Of a DNA stretch of 64,000 nt, positions 45,228-54,570 are shown in pieces (within the stretch, counting starts at the first letter, position 1; each line of letters starts with the position of its first letter). The stretch lies in the NCBI GenBank assembly GCA_012972825.1, contig JABDHL010000001.1, positions 1 through 64,000 on the forward strand. Reading direction: 5' to 3'. Below the pieces are notes generated by a model, which saw nothing but the letters and a program-made list of their open reading frames with translations, made no database searches and was not told the origin of the DNA. This stretch comes from Chlorobiaceae bacterium. Its GTDB lineage: Bacteria; Bacteroidota; Chlorobiia; Chlorobiales; Chlorobiaceae. The translations under genes were made by a program, and so were the position numbers.

Positions 45228-46316
45228 ATGATACAAAAAACAGAACAAGAGATTATGATTAATTGGAAGGGCGATATAACCATTCCAATTGTTAGTGTAT
45301 CTTGCCTTACATATAATCATGAAAAGTACATAGATGATGCAATTAATGGATTATTAATACAGGATACAAATTTCCCTATAGAAATTCTTATACATGATGA
45401 TGCATCAAACGACAATACCGCTGAGATCATTCGAAGATATCAAACGCTTTATCCAAATATTATAAAACCAATTTATCAAACAGAAAATCAATATTCAAAA
45501 GATAAAGGTGTCATTCGAAAAATTCAATATGGCAGAGCGCATGGGAAGTATATAGCTTATTGTGAAGGTGATGATTATTGGACAGATCCCTCTAAGCTAC
45601 AAAAACAAGTAGATTTCTTGGAGTCTCATTTGGAATATGTTGCTTGTTTTCATTATACAGATACGGTAAATGAAGACAATGAAATAATGAAAATGAGTGG
45701 TGATAAAAGTATGGTATGTTATATTGGTGATTATATCTCAGCAATACAGGGTTGTTTTGGAAAAGGATCTACATTGTCAGTTGTTTTTAGAAGTAATAAA
45801 ATTTCAATAAATGAATTAAATGAGTTAAATAAAGACTGCAAAATCGGAGACTGGCCTTTATTTTTGTATTTATCTTTAAAAGGGAAAGCCTATACACTTC
45901 CTGAAGCAATGGGTGTATATCGTAATCACAATGCTGGTGTAACTAAAATAATTAATCATCTGGATTTCTTTCAAACTCGTATTCTTGTAATGCACAGGAT
46001 AGAGAAATATATTTCAGATACTGAAAATATCAAGATTTTAAAATCATATCAGCATAGAGTATATTTTAGAAAATTAAATTGGTTGATACTTTCCGGAAAT
46101 TGGCATCTTTTAATAAAGACTCTTATTCCGCTTATCAAAGCTAAAAAAGAACTAAAATTAATCGATGGATATAAGCATGATATTAAGTGGGTACCTGAAT
46201 TTGATTTGGATATAATGAAAAAAAATATCATAAAAACAATAGTGATTGGGTTTAAGAATTTCATAGTTAGGTCGCATAGAATAGATGAAGATCCATTGTA
46301 TTTGAATAATAAATGA
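45228..46316 (+). CDS. Family 2 glycosyltransferase
   Basis: The 362-residue protein has a clear GT-A domain: PIVSVSCLTYNHEKYIDDAI, then FPIEILIHDDASNDNTAEII, then AYCEGDDYWTDPSKLQKQVD (DxD-type site) and a C-terminal part with GDWPLFLYLSLKGKAYTLPE and MGVYRNHNAGVTK. It is a cytoplasmic inverting transferase adding a sugar to the lipid-linked repeat. It overlaps the following gene by ATGA. Donor and acceptor are unknown. Confidence 0.85.
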   Translation: MIQKTEQEIMINWKGDITIPIVSVSCLTYNHEKYIDDAINGLLIQDTNFPIEILIHDDASNDNTAEIIRRYQTLYPNIIKPIYQTENQYSKDKGVIRKIQYGRAHGKYIAYCEGDDYWTDPSKLQKQVDFLESHLEYVACFHYTDTVNEDNEIMKMSGDKSMVCYIGDYISAIQGCFGKGSTLSVVFRSNKISINELNELNKDCKIGDWPLFLYLSLKGKAYTLPEAMGVYRNHNAGVTKIINHLDFFQTRILVMHRIEKYISDTENIKILKSYQHRVYFRKLNWLILSGNWHLLIKTLIPLIKAKKELKLIDGYKHDIKWVPEFDLDIMKKNIIKTIVIGFKNFIVRSHRIDEDPLYLNNK

Positions 46317-47851
46317 ATAAAAAACATCTTTATTATTTTAACTGGCAACTACAGAGTCCTATATGGGGAGTTGTTATAGATGATTTGATAAATTCAAATA
46401 TTGATGATGAGATATACTTCTTATCCTGTAAAGGTGCATTAAATCCATGTTGGAGTAACTTTACGGGTTTAAAAAGCTTATGTGAATTGTGTCGATTTAA
46501 TCACAAGACAGCATTCCAAACAGTAAGACATAAAATTAATCAGATTTATGTCGATGATTTTATAAAAGATACTGATATTGAATCAATTTTTATTGAACAG
46601 GATTATAAATATTCATCAACTGCAGAAATAAAAAAAATTAAATATAAAGATATTTCAATAGGTTATGCTGGATTATCTTCATATATCTCAAAGACTCGTA
46701 ATAGCGAGCCTATAATTGATAATACGTTTAAAAACTATTTTGATCAACTCTTAAAATCTCAAATATTATTAAAAACAGCAATTGATCAAGTAATAGATCA
46801 ATTGAATCCGGATATTATTTCAGCTTTTAATGGCCGAGTTCATGATACTCGGCCAGTATATGAAACAGCTATTCAGAGAAATATTCCTTATAGAGGTATT
46901 GAATCTGAAGTAAAAAGTACTTATGAGTTCAATAGGCGAATTTTTCATAATGCATTACCGCATAGCGTTGATTATCATACGTATACTTGTTTATCACTAT
47001 GGAAATCAACAAAATACAATGATGAAAAGAAAATAGAGTTAGCTAAACAATTTTACGATGGTAGAAGGAAGTCTCTGCTTATAAGAGATGTTAAGATTTA
47101 TACAGATATTCAGATTGAGGGAGTATTGCCTTCTGACTGGAACTATGGAAAGCAAAATATCGTTATTTTTAACTCTTCTGAAGATGAATTTGCTTCGATA
47201 GGTGATGAATTCGATTCACTATCCTTATTCCAATCACAAGAAGAAGGCATAAAATACATTCTCTCTTCGACTAAAGATAATGATATACATTTTTATCTCC
47301 GGATACACCCAAATTTAAAGAGTGTAAATTATGGATATCATACTCGATTAAGTAATTTATCTAATATATATAATAACATAACTGTAATTAGCGCTGATTC
47401 TCATGTATCTACTTACGCACTTATGGATAATGCTGATAAAGTTATTGTATTTGGTTCTACGACTGGTATAGAAGCAACTTACTATGGAATTCCAGTGATT
47501 CTTTTGGCTGGAGCTTTTTATTATAATTTAAATGTTGCATATATTCCAAAACACCAAGATGAAGTAATTCCTCTGATTCTTAACAATAATCTAAAGCCTA
47601 AACCTCTTCTTGGTGCCTTTCAGTATGCTTTTTACATTATGAACTTCGAAGAATATAGTGTACCTGTATCTATAATTGCAAAACCATATAAACTGTTTTC
47701 AAAAACTATTTTCTATACATTACCGCACTTAACTGTTTATGGCTCTCCTGTTTTACAAAAGTTAATTACACTCATTATCAGGTTAAAGTATAAGACGATA
47801 AACTTTTTTGTTAAGGAATCACAATATGTTATACCAACAAAAGGTATCTAA
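46313..47851 (+). CDS. Capsule-synthesis-type glycosyltransferase-like protein
   Basis: The 512-residue soluble protein has no signal peptide. The C-terminal third has NNITVISADSHVSTYALMDN, then ADKVIVFGSTTGIEATYYGI and PVILLAGAFYYNL. This is the GT-B-like end seen in capsular polysaccharide synthesis proteins (KpsC/LipB-like and related). The N-terminal half (Cys-rich FLSCKGALNPCW) is less clear. It is probably a transferase that uses a nucleotide sugar, possibly CMP-linked given the family, but I cannot confirm this. It is coupled to the GT2 gene upstream. Confidence 0.55.
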   Translation: MNKKHLYYFNWQLQSPIWGVVIDDLINSNIDDEIYFLSCKGALNPCWSNFTGLKSLCELCRFNHKTAFQTVRHKINQIYVDDFIKDTDIESIFIEQDYKYSSTAEIKKIKYKDISIGYAGLSSYISKTRNSEPIIDNTFKNYFDQLLKSQILLKTAIDQVIDQLNPDIISAFNGRVHDTRPVYETAIQRNIPYRGIESEVKSTYEFNRRIFHNALPHSVDYHTYTCLSLWKSTKYNDEKKIELAKQFYDGRRKSLLIRDVKIYTDIQIEGVLPSDWNYGKQNIVIFNSSEDEFASIGDEFDSLSLFQSQEEGIKYILSSTKDNDIHFYLRIHPNLKSVNYGYHTRLSNLSNIYNNITVISADSHVSTYALMDNADKVIVFGSTTGIEATYYGIPVILLAGAFYYNLNVAYIPKHQDEVIPLILNNNLKPKPLLGAFQYAFYIMNFEEYSVPVSIIAKPYKLFSKTIFYTLPHLTVYGSPVLQKLITLIIRLKYKTINFFVKESQYVIPTKGI

Positions 47852-47860
47852 AATATTACA

Positions 47861-48985
47861 ATGATTAAAATATTAACCTTAATTGGTACACGTCCAGAAA
47901 TAATTAAGCTTAGTCGTGTTATTAATGAACTTGATAAGTATACAAATCAGGTAATTGTTCATACAGGACAAAATTATGATTATGAATTAAATGATATTTT
48001 CTTTAATCAACTGAAAATTAGAAAACCTGATTATTTTCTTAATGCTGCAGGCAAAACATCGGCGCAAACTATTGCTAATGTTATCCAAAAATCTGATGAA
48101 GTGTTTGAAGTTGAAAAGCCTGATGCTTTTCTAATTTATGGAGATACAAATAGTTGTCTATCTGTTATTTCTGCAAAGCGTAGGAAGATACCAATATTTC
48201 ATATGGAAGCAGGTAATCGATGTTTTGATCAACGGGTTCCTGAGGAAATCAATAGAAAAATTGTAGATCATCTCTCTGATATTAATATGGTTATATCAGA
48301 ACATGCCAGACGAAATTTAATTAGCGAAGGAATCAGGCCAGATACTATTATTAAAACTGGTTCATCCATGCACGAAGTATTGTCATACAATGCTGAAGAA
48401 ATAGCTTCATCTCTAATTATCGAACAAGAATGTTTAAAACCTAAAGAATATATAATAGTAAGTGTACATAGAGAGGAAAATATTGAAAATGAAGAGAATT
48501 TTAAAAGTATAATAGATTCTATAAATTCAATTGGAGAACGTTACAATAAAAAAGTTATTGTATCAACTCATCCACGTACAAGAATCAAATTAGAACAAAT
48601 AGGTTTTGTAAATCAAAACTCACTAATTTCTTTTATGAAGCCTTTTGGCTTTTTTGAGTATATAAAATTACAGGAAAACGCTTTTTGTGTTGTTTCCGAT
48701 AGTGGGACAATAACAGAAGAGTCATCGCTATTAAAATTCCCTGCGGTAACGATTAGACAGTCCCATGAACGTCCTGAAGGTATGGATGAAGGAACTGTTA
48801 TTATGACAGGATTAAATAAAGAAAGTATCCTTAATGCAATATATATCACTACTGAACGTTTCAAACTATCATCCGACCCGTTCAAGACTGTTAATGATTA
48901 TAAAGCAGTTTATGTTTCACAAAAAGTTCTTAACACTATACTTTCTTATACTGATTTTATTAATAGGACTGTTTGGCTGAAGTAA
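47861..48985 (+). CDS. Non-hydrolysing UDP-sugar 2-epimerase (WbjD/FnlC/WbvD-like)
   Basis: The 374-residue protein starts IKILTLIGTRPEIIKLSRVI and shows HTGQNYDYELNDIFF, YGDTNSCLSVISAKRRKIPI, FHMEAGNRCFDQRVPEEINR and VVSDSGTITEESSLLKFPAV. These features match non-hydrolysing 2-epimerases of the WecB/WbjD group. With the FnlA-like and RmlD-like genes it would complete UDP-L-FucNAc or UDP-L-QuiNAc synthesis. It could alternatively act in the WbpA-B-D pathway as a WbpI-type epimerase. The adjacent RmlD-like gene (five bases away) favours the first role. Confidence 0.85.
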   Translation: MIKILTLIGTRPEIIKLSRVINELDKYTNQVIVHTGQNYDYELNDIFFNQLKIRKPDYFLNAAGKTSAQTIANVIQKSDEVFEVEKPDAFLIYGDTNSCLSVISAKRRKIPIFHMEAGNRCFDQRVPEEINRKIVDHLSDINMVISEHARRNLISEGIRPDTIIKTGSSMHEVLSYNAEEIASSLIIEQECLKPKEYIIVSVHREENIENEENFKSIIDSINSIGERYNKKVIVSTHPRTRIKLEQIGFVNQNSLISFMKPFGFFEYIKLQENAFCVVSDSGTITEESSLLKFPAVTIRQSHERPEGMDEGTVIMTGLNKESILNAIYITTERFKLSSDPFKTVNDYKAVYVSQKVLNTILSYTDFINRTVWLK

Positions 48986-48989
48986 CAAT

Positions 48990-49850
48990 ATGAAAAATAA
49001 TATACTTATTTTAGGCGCTGCTGGCATGGCAGGACATATGGTCTATTATTACTTACTTGGAAATAATAATTATAATCTAAGTAATTTAGTCTATCATGAT
49101 AAAATAAACAGTGAAAGCATTGTTTGTGATGTTCGTGATCAAGAAACTCTATCACTTGTAATTGATAGAGTTCAACCTGATATTATAATTAATTGTATTG
49201 GTGCTCTTATTGACGAGTCTAAACGGTACCCTGAAAATGCAATATTATTAAATTCTTGGTTGCCTCATTATTTGGTAAAACAATGTAGGAGAATTAATGC
49301 AAAATTAATTCATATCAGTACTGATTGTGTTTTTAACGGAGTTAAAGGCCTTTATACAGAAACTGATCTCACAGATGCAGTAGATATTTATGGCCGTTCC
49401 AAAGCCCTTGGTGAAGTTATAAATACTTATGACACTACTCTCCGTGTTTCAATAATTGGACCCGAACTCAAAAGTCAGGGAAAAGGGTTATTTCATTGGT
49501 ATATGAATCAGATTGGAGAAATTGAAGGTTATCAAAATGCATTCTGGAGCGGTATAACAACATACCAACTAGCAATTGCAATAGAGTATGTTATTGAACA
49601 TAAATTAATTGGATTATTCAATGTATCGAATGGAGTTCAAATATCTAAGTTTGATTTATTGCATTTATTTAATAAATACTTTCAATCATCTGTTGAGACA
49701 ATCAATTTAAATAAATCGTTTAGAATTAATAAATCATTACAAAAATCTCAAAAGTTTGATTTTAAAATACCAGATTATGAGCAAATGATTCTTGATTTAA
49801 AGCAGAGGATGGATAATCATCAAGCACTTTATAAGCAATATTATATATAA
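48990..49850 (+). CDS. RmlD-like 4-reductase (WbvR-type)
   Basis: The 286-residue SDR begins NILILGAAGMAGHMVYYYLL and has IINCIGALIDESKRYPENAI, HISTDCVFNGVKGLYTE and the catalytic YGRSK. RmlD-type proteins reduce the 4-keto group of 6-deoxy sugar nucleotides. Beside a WbjD-like epimerase and a CapE-like dehydratase it most resembles the WbvB/WbvR/WbvD set that yields UDP-L-QuiNAc. It is somewhat short of WbjC (FnlB), which supports the L-QuiNAc reading over L-FucNAc. Confidence 0.78.
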   Translation: MKNNILILGAAGMAGHMVYYYLLGNNNYNLSNLVYHDKINSESIVCDVRDQETLSLVIDRVQPDIIINCIGALIDESKRYPENAILLNSWLPHYLVKQCRRINAKLIHISTDCVFNGVKGLYTETDLTDAVDIYGRSKALGEVINTYDTTLRVSIIGPELKSQGKGLFHWYMNQIGEIEGYQNAFWSGITTYQLAIAIEYVIEHKLIGLFNVSNGVQISKFDLLHLFNKYFQSSVETINLNKSFRINKSLQKSQKFDFKIPDYEQMILDLKQRMDNHQALYKQYYI

Positions 49851-49859
49851 ATATTATAT

Positions 49860-51014
49860 ATGAATATTATATTTATAGTTGATAATCTTAAAAATAATCC
49901 TTCTGCTATTGTTGCTAATCAATTTATAAATGGTTTAAATGTAATAGGTGTTAATCTCTTAGTTATTACAAGTTCAGCGCAATCTGAAGACAATCTAAAT
50001 AACATCTTGCGTCTTTTAATACCTGTTCCATATAAAATTAATACAACTAAAGAAAAAATCTTATTTATTTTATTATTTAGTAAGTTTTATTCAAAGATTA
50101 TTAATAATTGTACTCTTAATAAATATTTAGATACAATATCTAATTTTCATCCTGATATTGTATTGACTTTTTCTTCTTGTGATGCATTTAGTATTATCCA
50201 ATTGGGGAATCTAATATCAAAACAGTTTTCAATTCCACACCATGTTCACGCTGTTGATGCATTACCAGCTCCAGAATGCTGGGGTGAAAATAGATTTTTA
50301 CGTGAATCAAAGATAAGCTACATCAGACGTCTTTCTACTGATATACAAATATTTACATCATCAAATAAACAGATGTTAGAGTACCAGTTGGGTCTAATTA
50401 ATAATCAAAATTTATTATCCGCTGTTATTTATAACCCAATTAATACGGAATTTATCTGTAGTCATAAAAAAACAAAAATAATTACTATACTATATGTTGG
50501 TAGTTTGATGTCTAATTCTAAAGGAAGAAATGGTCTTCAATATTACAAATCCATTATTCATTTTAAAGACATTAGCAAATACCAGTTTATTTTTTTAGGA
50601 ACAGGTTTGGATGTTAAAAATACATTTAATGATATATATCCATTGCCGAGTAATGTTCATTTTATTTCATGGACAGATAATATAGACGAATATATCAAAA
50701 ACTCATCCCTATTAATTGATATTGATATAGATGCTGATAATGATGTTTTTTTATCTTCAAAGTTGATTAAATATTTAAATTCAGATTTGCCTATAATATC
50801 TATTACTGGTGCTAATAGTCCAGCGACGAATCTTCTGGCTGTCAATGGTTTGGGAGCTCACATTATTTCACATGATCCTGAATTAATAAAAAATTCTATA
50901 ATCAATTTTGATTCTATCCATATAGATCTAAATACAAGGTCTGAATATATTCAGCAATTCATGATAGATAATATTATTTCTTATATTATGAATATATATG
51001 CCTCAATTCTATGA
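49860..51014 (+). CDS. Glycosyltransferase, GT-B fold (family 4-like)
   Basis: The 384-residue protein has an N-terminal half starting NIIFIVDNLKNNPSAIVANQ and DIVLTFSSCDAFSIIQLGNL. The C-terminal half has ITILYVGSLMSNSKGRNGLQ, YQFIFLGTGLDVKN and SSLLIDIDIDADNDVFLSSK. The last region replaces the usual E-x7-E of GT4 with a DID/SSKL variant, like some GT4 relatives. It is very AT-rich and is coupled to the next gene by ATGA. Donor and acceptor unknown. Confidence 0.7.
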   Translation: MNIIFIVDNLKNNPSAIVANQFINGLNVIGVNLLVITSSAQSEDNLNNILRLLIPVPYKINTTKEKILFILLFSKFYSKIINNCTLNKYLDTISNFHPDIVLTFSSCDAFSIIQLGNLISKQFSIPHHVHAVDALPAPECWGENRFLRESKISYIRRLSTDIQIFTSSNKQMLEYQLGLINNQNLLSAVIYNPINTEFICSHKKTKIITILYVGSLMSNSKGRNGLQYYKSIIHFKDISKYQFIFLGTGLDVKNTFNDIYPLPSNVHFISWTDNIDEYIKNSSLLIDIDIDADNDVFLSSKLIKYLNSDLPIISITGANSPATNLLAVNGLGAHIISHDPELIKNSIINFDSIHIDLNTRSEYIQQFMIDNIISYIMNIYASIL

Positions 51015-52252
51015 AAAATAAGCAATTAACTTTTACTTTACTTGCCTTTTTTATCTGGCCCCTATTTACGCTTATTTATTCCCTTGTTTATTATAAAAAT
51101 CAAAGTTATAAATATATTGTCCCTCTATTTGTTGTATTTCTCTCGCTTTCAATTCAGATAGTTCCTGGTTCCGACTTAAGTTCAAACATTTCTGATTTTA
51201 GTGCTTTGAATATAGATAATCTTTCCTATTATATTATTAATAGGTTTAACGGTTTGGAGTCTGGCGGTGTTGAGTTATATATTCTTACGTTATCGGTTCT
51301 TACAAAGCTGATTTTTTTTGGAGATATACAGTTATTTATAATTCTTCAAGGATTGGTAATTGGTACAATAATTATTTTTTTCCTTAATCATTTTTATAGT
51401 ACCTATTCTTATTCCGTATCTAAGCTAATATCTTCAAAGGTATACATTTTTTTCTTTATTTATTTTGTTTCAATATTTACTGCATTGAACGGGAGGTTTT
51501 GGACCGCCCATTTGATTTTTCTTTATTTATGTATTAGTTATCTAAGTACAATGAGGAAGAGTTATTTATATTATACTGTGCTTTTAGTGTTCGTACATCA
51601 AGGATTTATTTTTGCTCCTCTAATAGCACTTTTTTATTTAATAACGAAGGAAATATATAAAATACATTACTTTTATTATTTTTTATTAATCATTTCTTTT
51701 TTTTATTCTTCTTCAGGTTTTCAGTTCTTTCATGATACTGCTTATTTATTTGATAATGCATATTATGCTCATATCTCCACTTATTCTTCAAAACAACTTA
51801 CCTCTCGTGATTTTGCGATAATCAACAATAATACTTCATGGTTTCTTGTTCTCAATTCGCAACTCTTATTCTTTACTTTAACATTCTCTTTGTTTTATTA
51901 TCGTTATATTTCTAGGTTATCTTACAGTAAAAAGTCTGAGAATTTATATTTTTTTATAATATTGTTTATGTCTTTTCGTAACATTACTCACACTATTCCA
52001 TCTCTTGGTGGTCGATATGAATATATTCTATGTTCTTTAATGCTATTATTATTTTTAAATCTTTCTTTAGATAATTATATTAAAATATATAACTTTCCTT
52101 TTATTGTTTCATTCCTTGGTATCGCTTTTAACTTTGTTATTCAATTTCGGATGGATTCGGAGATGTTATATGGTTACTTCTGGACTTTATTTCCAGTCAT
52201 AAATTTTATAATGTTTCCTCATATTAATTTTTTGGAAGTTATCTATCATTAA
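51011..52252 (+). CDS. Wzy-like polysaccharide polymerase (EpsG-type)
   Basis: The 413-residue protein has about ten transmembrane helices. Before the middle it has a periplasmic loop region (VPGSDLSSNISDFSALNIDN), followed by LNGRFWTAHLIFLYLCISYL and VLVFVHQGFIFAPLIALFYL, which resemble the EpsG family of Wzy-like polymerases (ARFxxA/H-x-S-type motifs). It would polymerise repeat units on the periplasmic face. It starts by overlap with the upstream glycosyltransferase gene. Polymerases are poorly conserved, so the call is based on topology, motifs and context. Confidence 0.65.
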   Translation: MKNKQLTFTLLAFFIWPLFTLIYSLVYYKNQSYKYIVPLFVVFLSLSIQIVPGSDLSSNISDFSALNIDNLSYYIINRFNGLESGGVELYILTLSVLTKLIFFGDIQLFIILQGLVIGTIIIFFLNHFYSTYSYSVSKLISSKVYIFFFIYFVSIFTALNGRFWTAHLIFLYLCISYLSTMRKSYLYYTVLLVFVHQGFIFAPLIALFYLITKEIYKIHYFYYFLLIISFFYSSSGFQFFHDTAYLFDNAYYAHISTYSSKQLTSRDFAIINNNTSWFLVLNSQLLFFTLTFSLFYYRYISRLSYSKKSENLYFFIILFMSFRNITHTIPSLGGRYEYILCSLMLLLFLNLSLDNYIKIYNFPFIVSFLGIAFNFVIQFRMDSEMLYGYFWTLFPVINFIMFPHINFLEVIYH

Positions 52253-52265
52253 ATATTAAAATAAT

Positions 52266-53387
52266 TTGGCTAGTTTAAATTACTTATTAACATTAACTGT
52301 TCGTAATATTCTTGGCTTTTCAACAAAAAGAAGAATTATTGTTATTGAGTCAGATGACTGGGGCAGCATTAGAATGCCATCAAAACAAGCCTTTGTCTCT
52401 ATTAATCAGAAGGGACTTGATTCATTGGGTGCGTCTCTTCGTTACAATAAGTATGATACCCTTGCTGATAAAACTGATTTATCGCTTTTATTTGAAACGG
52501 TATCTTCATTTCGTGATGTTCAAGGTAATCATCCTGTAATTACAGCACTTAGTGTTGTTGCCAATCCGGATTTTGATAAAATTCGTGATAGTGAATTTAA
52601 TGAATATCATTATGAACTCTTTACAACGACCCTTGAGCGCTACTACGGCTCTGATACCCCATTTCCTTTATGGACAGAAGGGATTCACAACAAGTTATTC
52701 TTTCCTCAGTTTCATGGTCGTGAACATCTGAATGTCGCTGTTTGGCTGAATGCTCTTCGCCAGAATGACCTTGAAGCACGCATTGCCTTTGATGAAGGTT
52801 TATGGGGATTTAATAATAAGCATCCTTTTGGCATTACTTATCAGGCTGCCTTCGATTTAGAGTCTCAAAATCAACTTCCCCTTCAAGCTGAAATTATAAA
52901 AGATGGATTGAGGCTTTTTGAAAAGTTATTCGGATATAGGGCATCATATTTTGTCCCTCCAAATGGCCCATTCAATAACCATCTTGAGGCCGTTGCTGCA
53001 TCAGAAGGGATTCGATTTATGTATGCCTCTAAAATACAGAATGAGCCACAGGGAGAAGGCAAAATAAATAAAAGATATCGTTATCAAGGCCAACAAAACA
53101 GTCATGGTCAGTATTATCTCTCACGCAACTGTTTTTTCGAGCAAAGCGAGCCTGGAAAAGATTGGGTTGACAGTTGCCTGAATGATATCAGAATAGCGTT
53201 TCGTTTCCATAAGCCTGCAGTTATCAGTTCACATCGGGTTAATTACATTGGAGCTCTTGATTCTGCTAACAGGACAAGAGGATTGCAACAGCTAACAGTT
53301 CTTTTGGGTAAAATACTTAAAACATGGCCTGATGTTGAATTTATGAGTTCGGTTGCTCTGGGTGAATTGATGGCGGAGTCACAATGA
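52266..53387 (+). CDS. Polysaccharide-deacetylase-like protein, paralogue A
   Basis: The 373-residue protein has RRIIVIESDDWGSIRMPSKQ near residue 20, FPQFHGREHLNVAVWLNALR near 150, and AVISSHRVNYIGALDSANR near 330. The pattern of acidic pair, two His motifs and terminal SHR resembles the NodB/polysaccharide deacetylase metal site in circular order, but the family is not a classical NodB. The next gene is a paralogue, overlapping by ATGA. A role removing N- or O-acetyl groups from the polymer is inferred. The start is a TTG at 52266, and no better start was seen. Confidence 0.6.
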   Translation: MASLNYLLTLTVRNILGFSTKRRIIVIESDDWGSIRMPSKQAFVSINQKGLDSLGASLRYNKYDTLADKTDLSLLFETVSSFRDVQGNHPVITALSVVANPDFDKIRDSEFNEYHYELFTTTLERYYGSDTPFPLWTEGIHNKLFFPQFHGREHLNVAVWLNALRQNDLEARIAFDEGLWGFNNKHPFGITYQAAFDLESQNQLPLQAEIIKDGLRLFEKLFGYRASYFVPPNGPFNNHLEAVAASEGIRFMYASKIQNEPQGEGKINKRYRYQGQQNSHGQYYLSRNCFFEQSEPGKDWVDSCLNDIRIAFRFHKPAVISSHRVNYIGALDSANRTRGLQQLTVLLGKILKTWPDVEFMSSVALGELMAESQ

Positions 53388-54547
53388 GTTTTAAATCTAT
53401 CAAATCTGTTGTTTCACACAATCTTATCAATATTCCAGGTTGGCGTACTAAAAGAAAAATTGTGGTTATTGAGTCTGATGACTGGGGTAGTATACGTATG
53501 GGCTCTAAAGATGCCTATGATTATTTCTTGAATAAAGGGCTCCCTGTTGATAAATCTCCCTACAATACTTACGATGCTCTTGAGTGCAATGAAGATCTTG
53601 AAAGGTTGTTTGAGGTGCTTGGATCTGTTATAGATATATACGGCAATCCGGCGGTAATGACTGCTAACTCTGTTATGGCTAATCCTGATTTTGAAAAGAT
53701 TCGGGAAAGCGAATTTCAGAAATATTATTATGAACCGTTTACCAAAACACTTGATCGTTATCCTGCACACGACAGGGTGTTCAGGTTATATCAGGAAGGG
53801 ATTCGCGAAAAGCTTTTCAAGCCACAGTTTCATGGAAGAGAGCATTTGAATGTTGCTCGTTGGATGCGAGCATTGCAGTGCGGTGACGACTATGCTCTAA
53901 TGGCTTTTAATGCGAATATGTTCAGTCTTCATACAGGTATTAATTCAAGTTGTCGCACTGAATATTGTGATGCTTTTGCCGCTGAAAGTTCTGATGAACT
54001 TTTGCAGTTAAAAACAATCCTTATTGATGGGTTACAACTTTTTAATCAGTTAATGGGTTACCGATCGCTAACGTGTATTCCACCATGTTACACATGGAAC
54101 AGAGAGGTTGAAGATATTCTTTCTGATAATGGAGTTCGAGCATTACAGGGGATACAATTACAGTATATGCCAATTTTTGGAAATGGCGGTTCATACAACA
54201 AAAGGTATCATTATACTGGGCAAAGAAACCATCGAGCGCAGTACTATATTGTTAGGAACTGCTTTTTTGAACCATCACTAACAGTCGGTCTTGATCTGGT
54301 ACCTAACTGCCTTGCTCGAATCCAGACTGCGTTTGCATGGCATAAACCCACCATCATCTCTACTCACCGTCTGAATTTTATGGGTTTTTTAAATCCCTCA
54401 AATAGAGAACAAAATCTTAATCACCTTAAGAGGTTGTTGCTTGCAATTACAAACCGCTGGCCAGATGTAGAGTTTCTTTCCTCAGATCAGTTAGCCGATC
54501 TGGTTTCAGGAGAAAAAAAAGAAGTAATCACACATGATGAACTCTGA
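53384..54547 (+). CDS. Polysaccharide-deacetylase-like protein, paralogue B
   Basis: The 387-residue protein shares all landmark motifs with the upstream gene: RKIVVIESDDWGSIRMGSKD, PQFHGREHLNVARWMRALQ, TIISTHRLNFMGFLNPSNRE. The remaining sequence has diverged considerably, so the duplication is old and the two copies probably have distinct substrates or act as a heterodimer. It is translationally coupled to paralogue A. It lies immediately upstream of the DUF362-lar block. Confidence 0.6.
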   Translation: MSFKSIKSVVSHNLINIPGWRTKRKIVVIESDDWGSIRMGSKDAYDYFLNKGLPVDKSPYNTYDALECNEDLERLFEVLGSVIDIYGNPAVMTANSVMANPDFEKIRESEFQKYYYEPFTKTLDRYPAHDRVFRLYQEGIREKLFKPQFHGREHLNVARWMRALQCGDDYALMAFNANMFSLHTGINSSCRTEYCDAFAAESSDELLQLKTILIDGLQLFNQLMGYRSLTCIPPCYTWNREVEDILSDNGVRALQGIQLQYMPIFGNGGSYNKRYHYTGQRNHRAQYYIVRNCFFEPSLTVGLDLVPNCLARIQTAFAWHKPTIISTHRLNFMGFLNPSNREQNLNHLKRLLLAITNRWPDVEFLSSDQLADLVSGEKKEVITHDEL

Positions 54548-54570
54548 CGTAGCCTACACCAAAGGAGATA

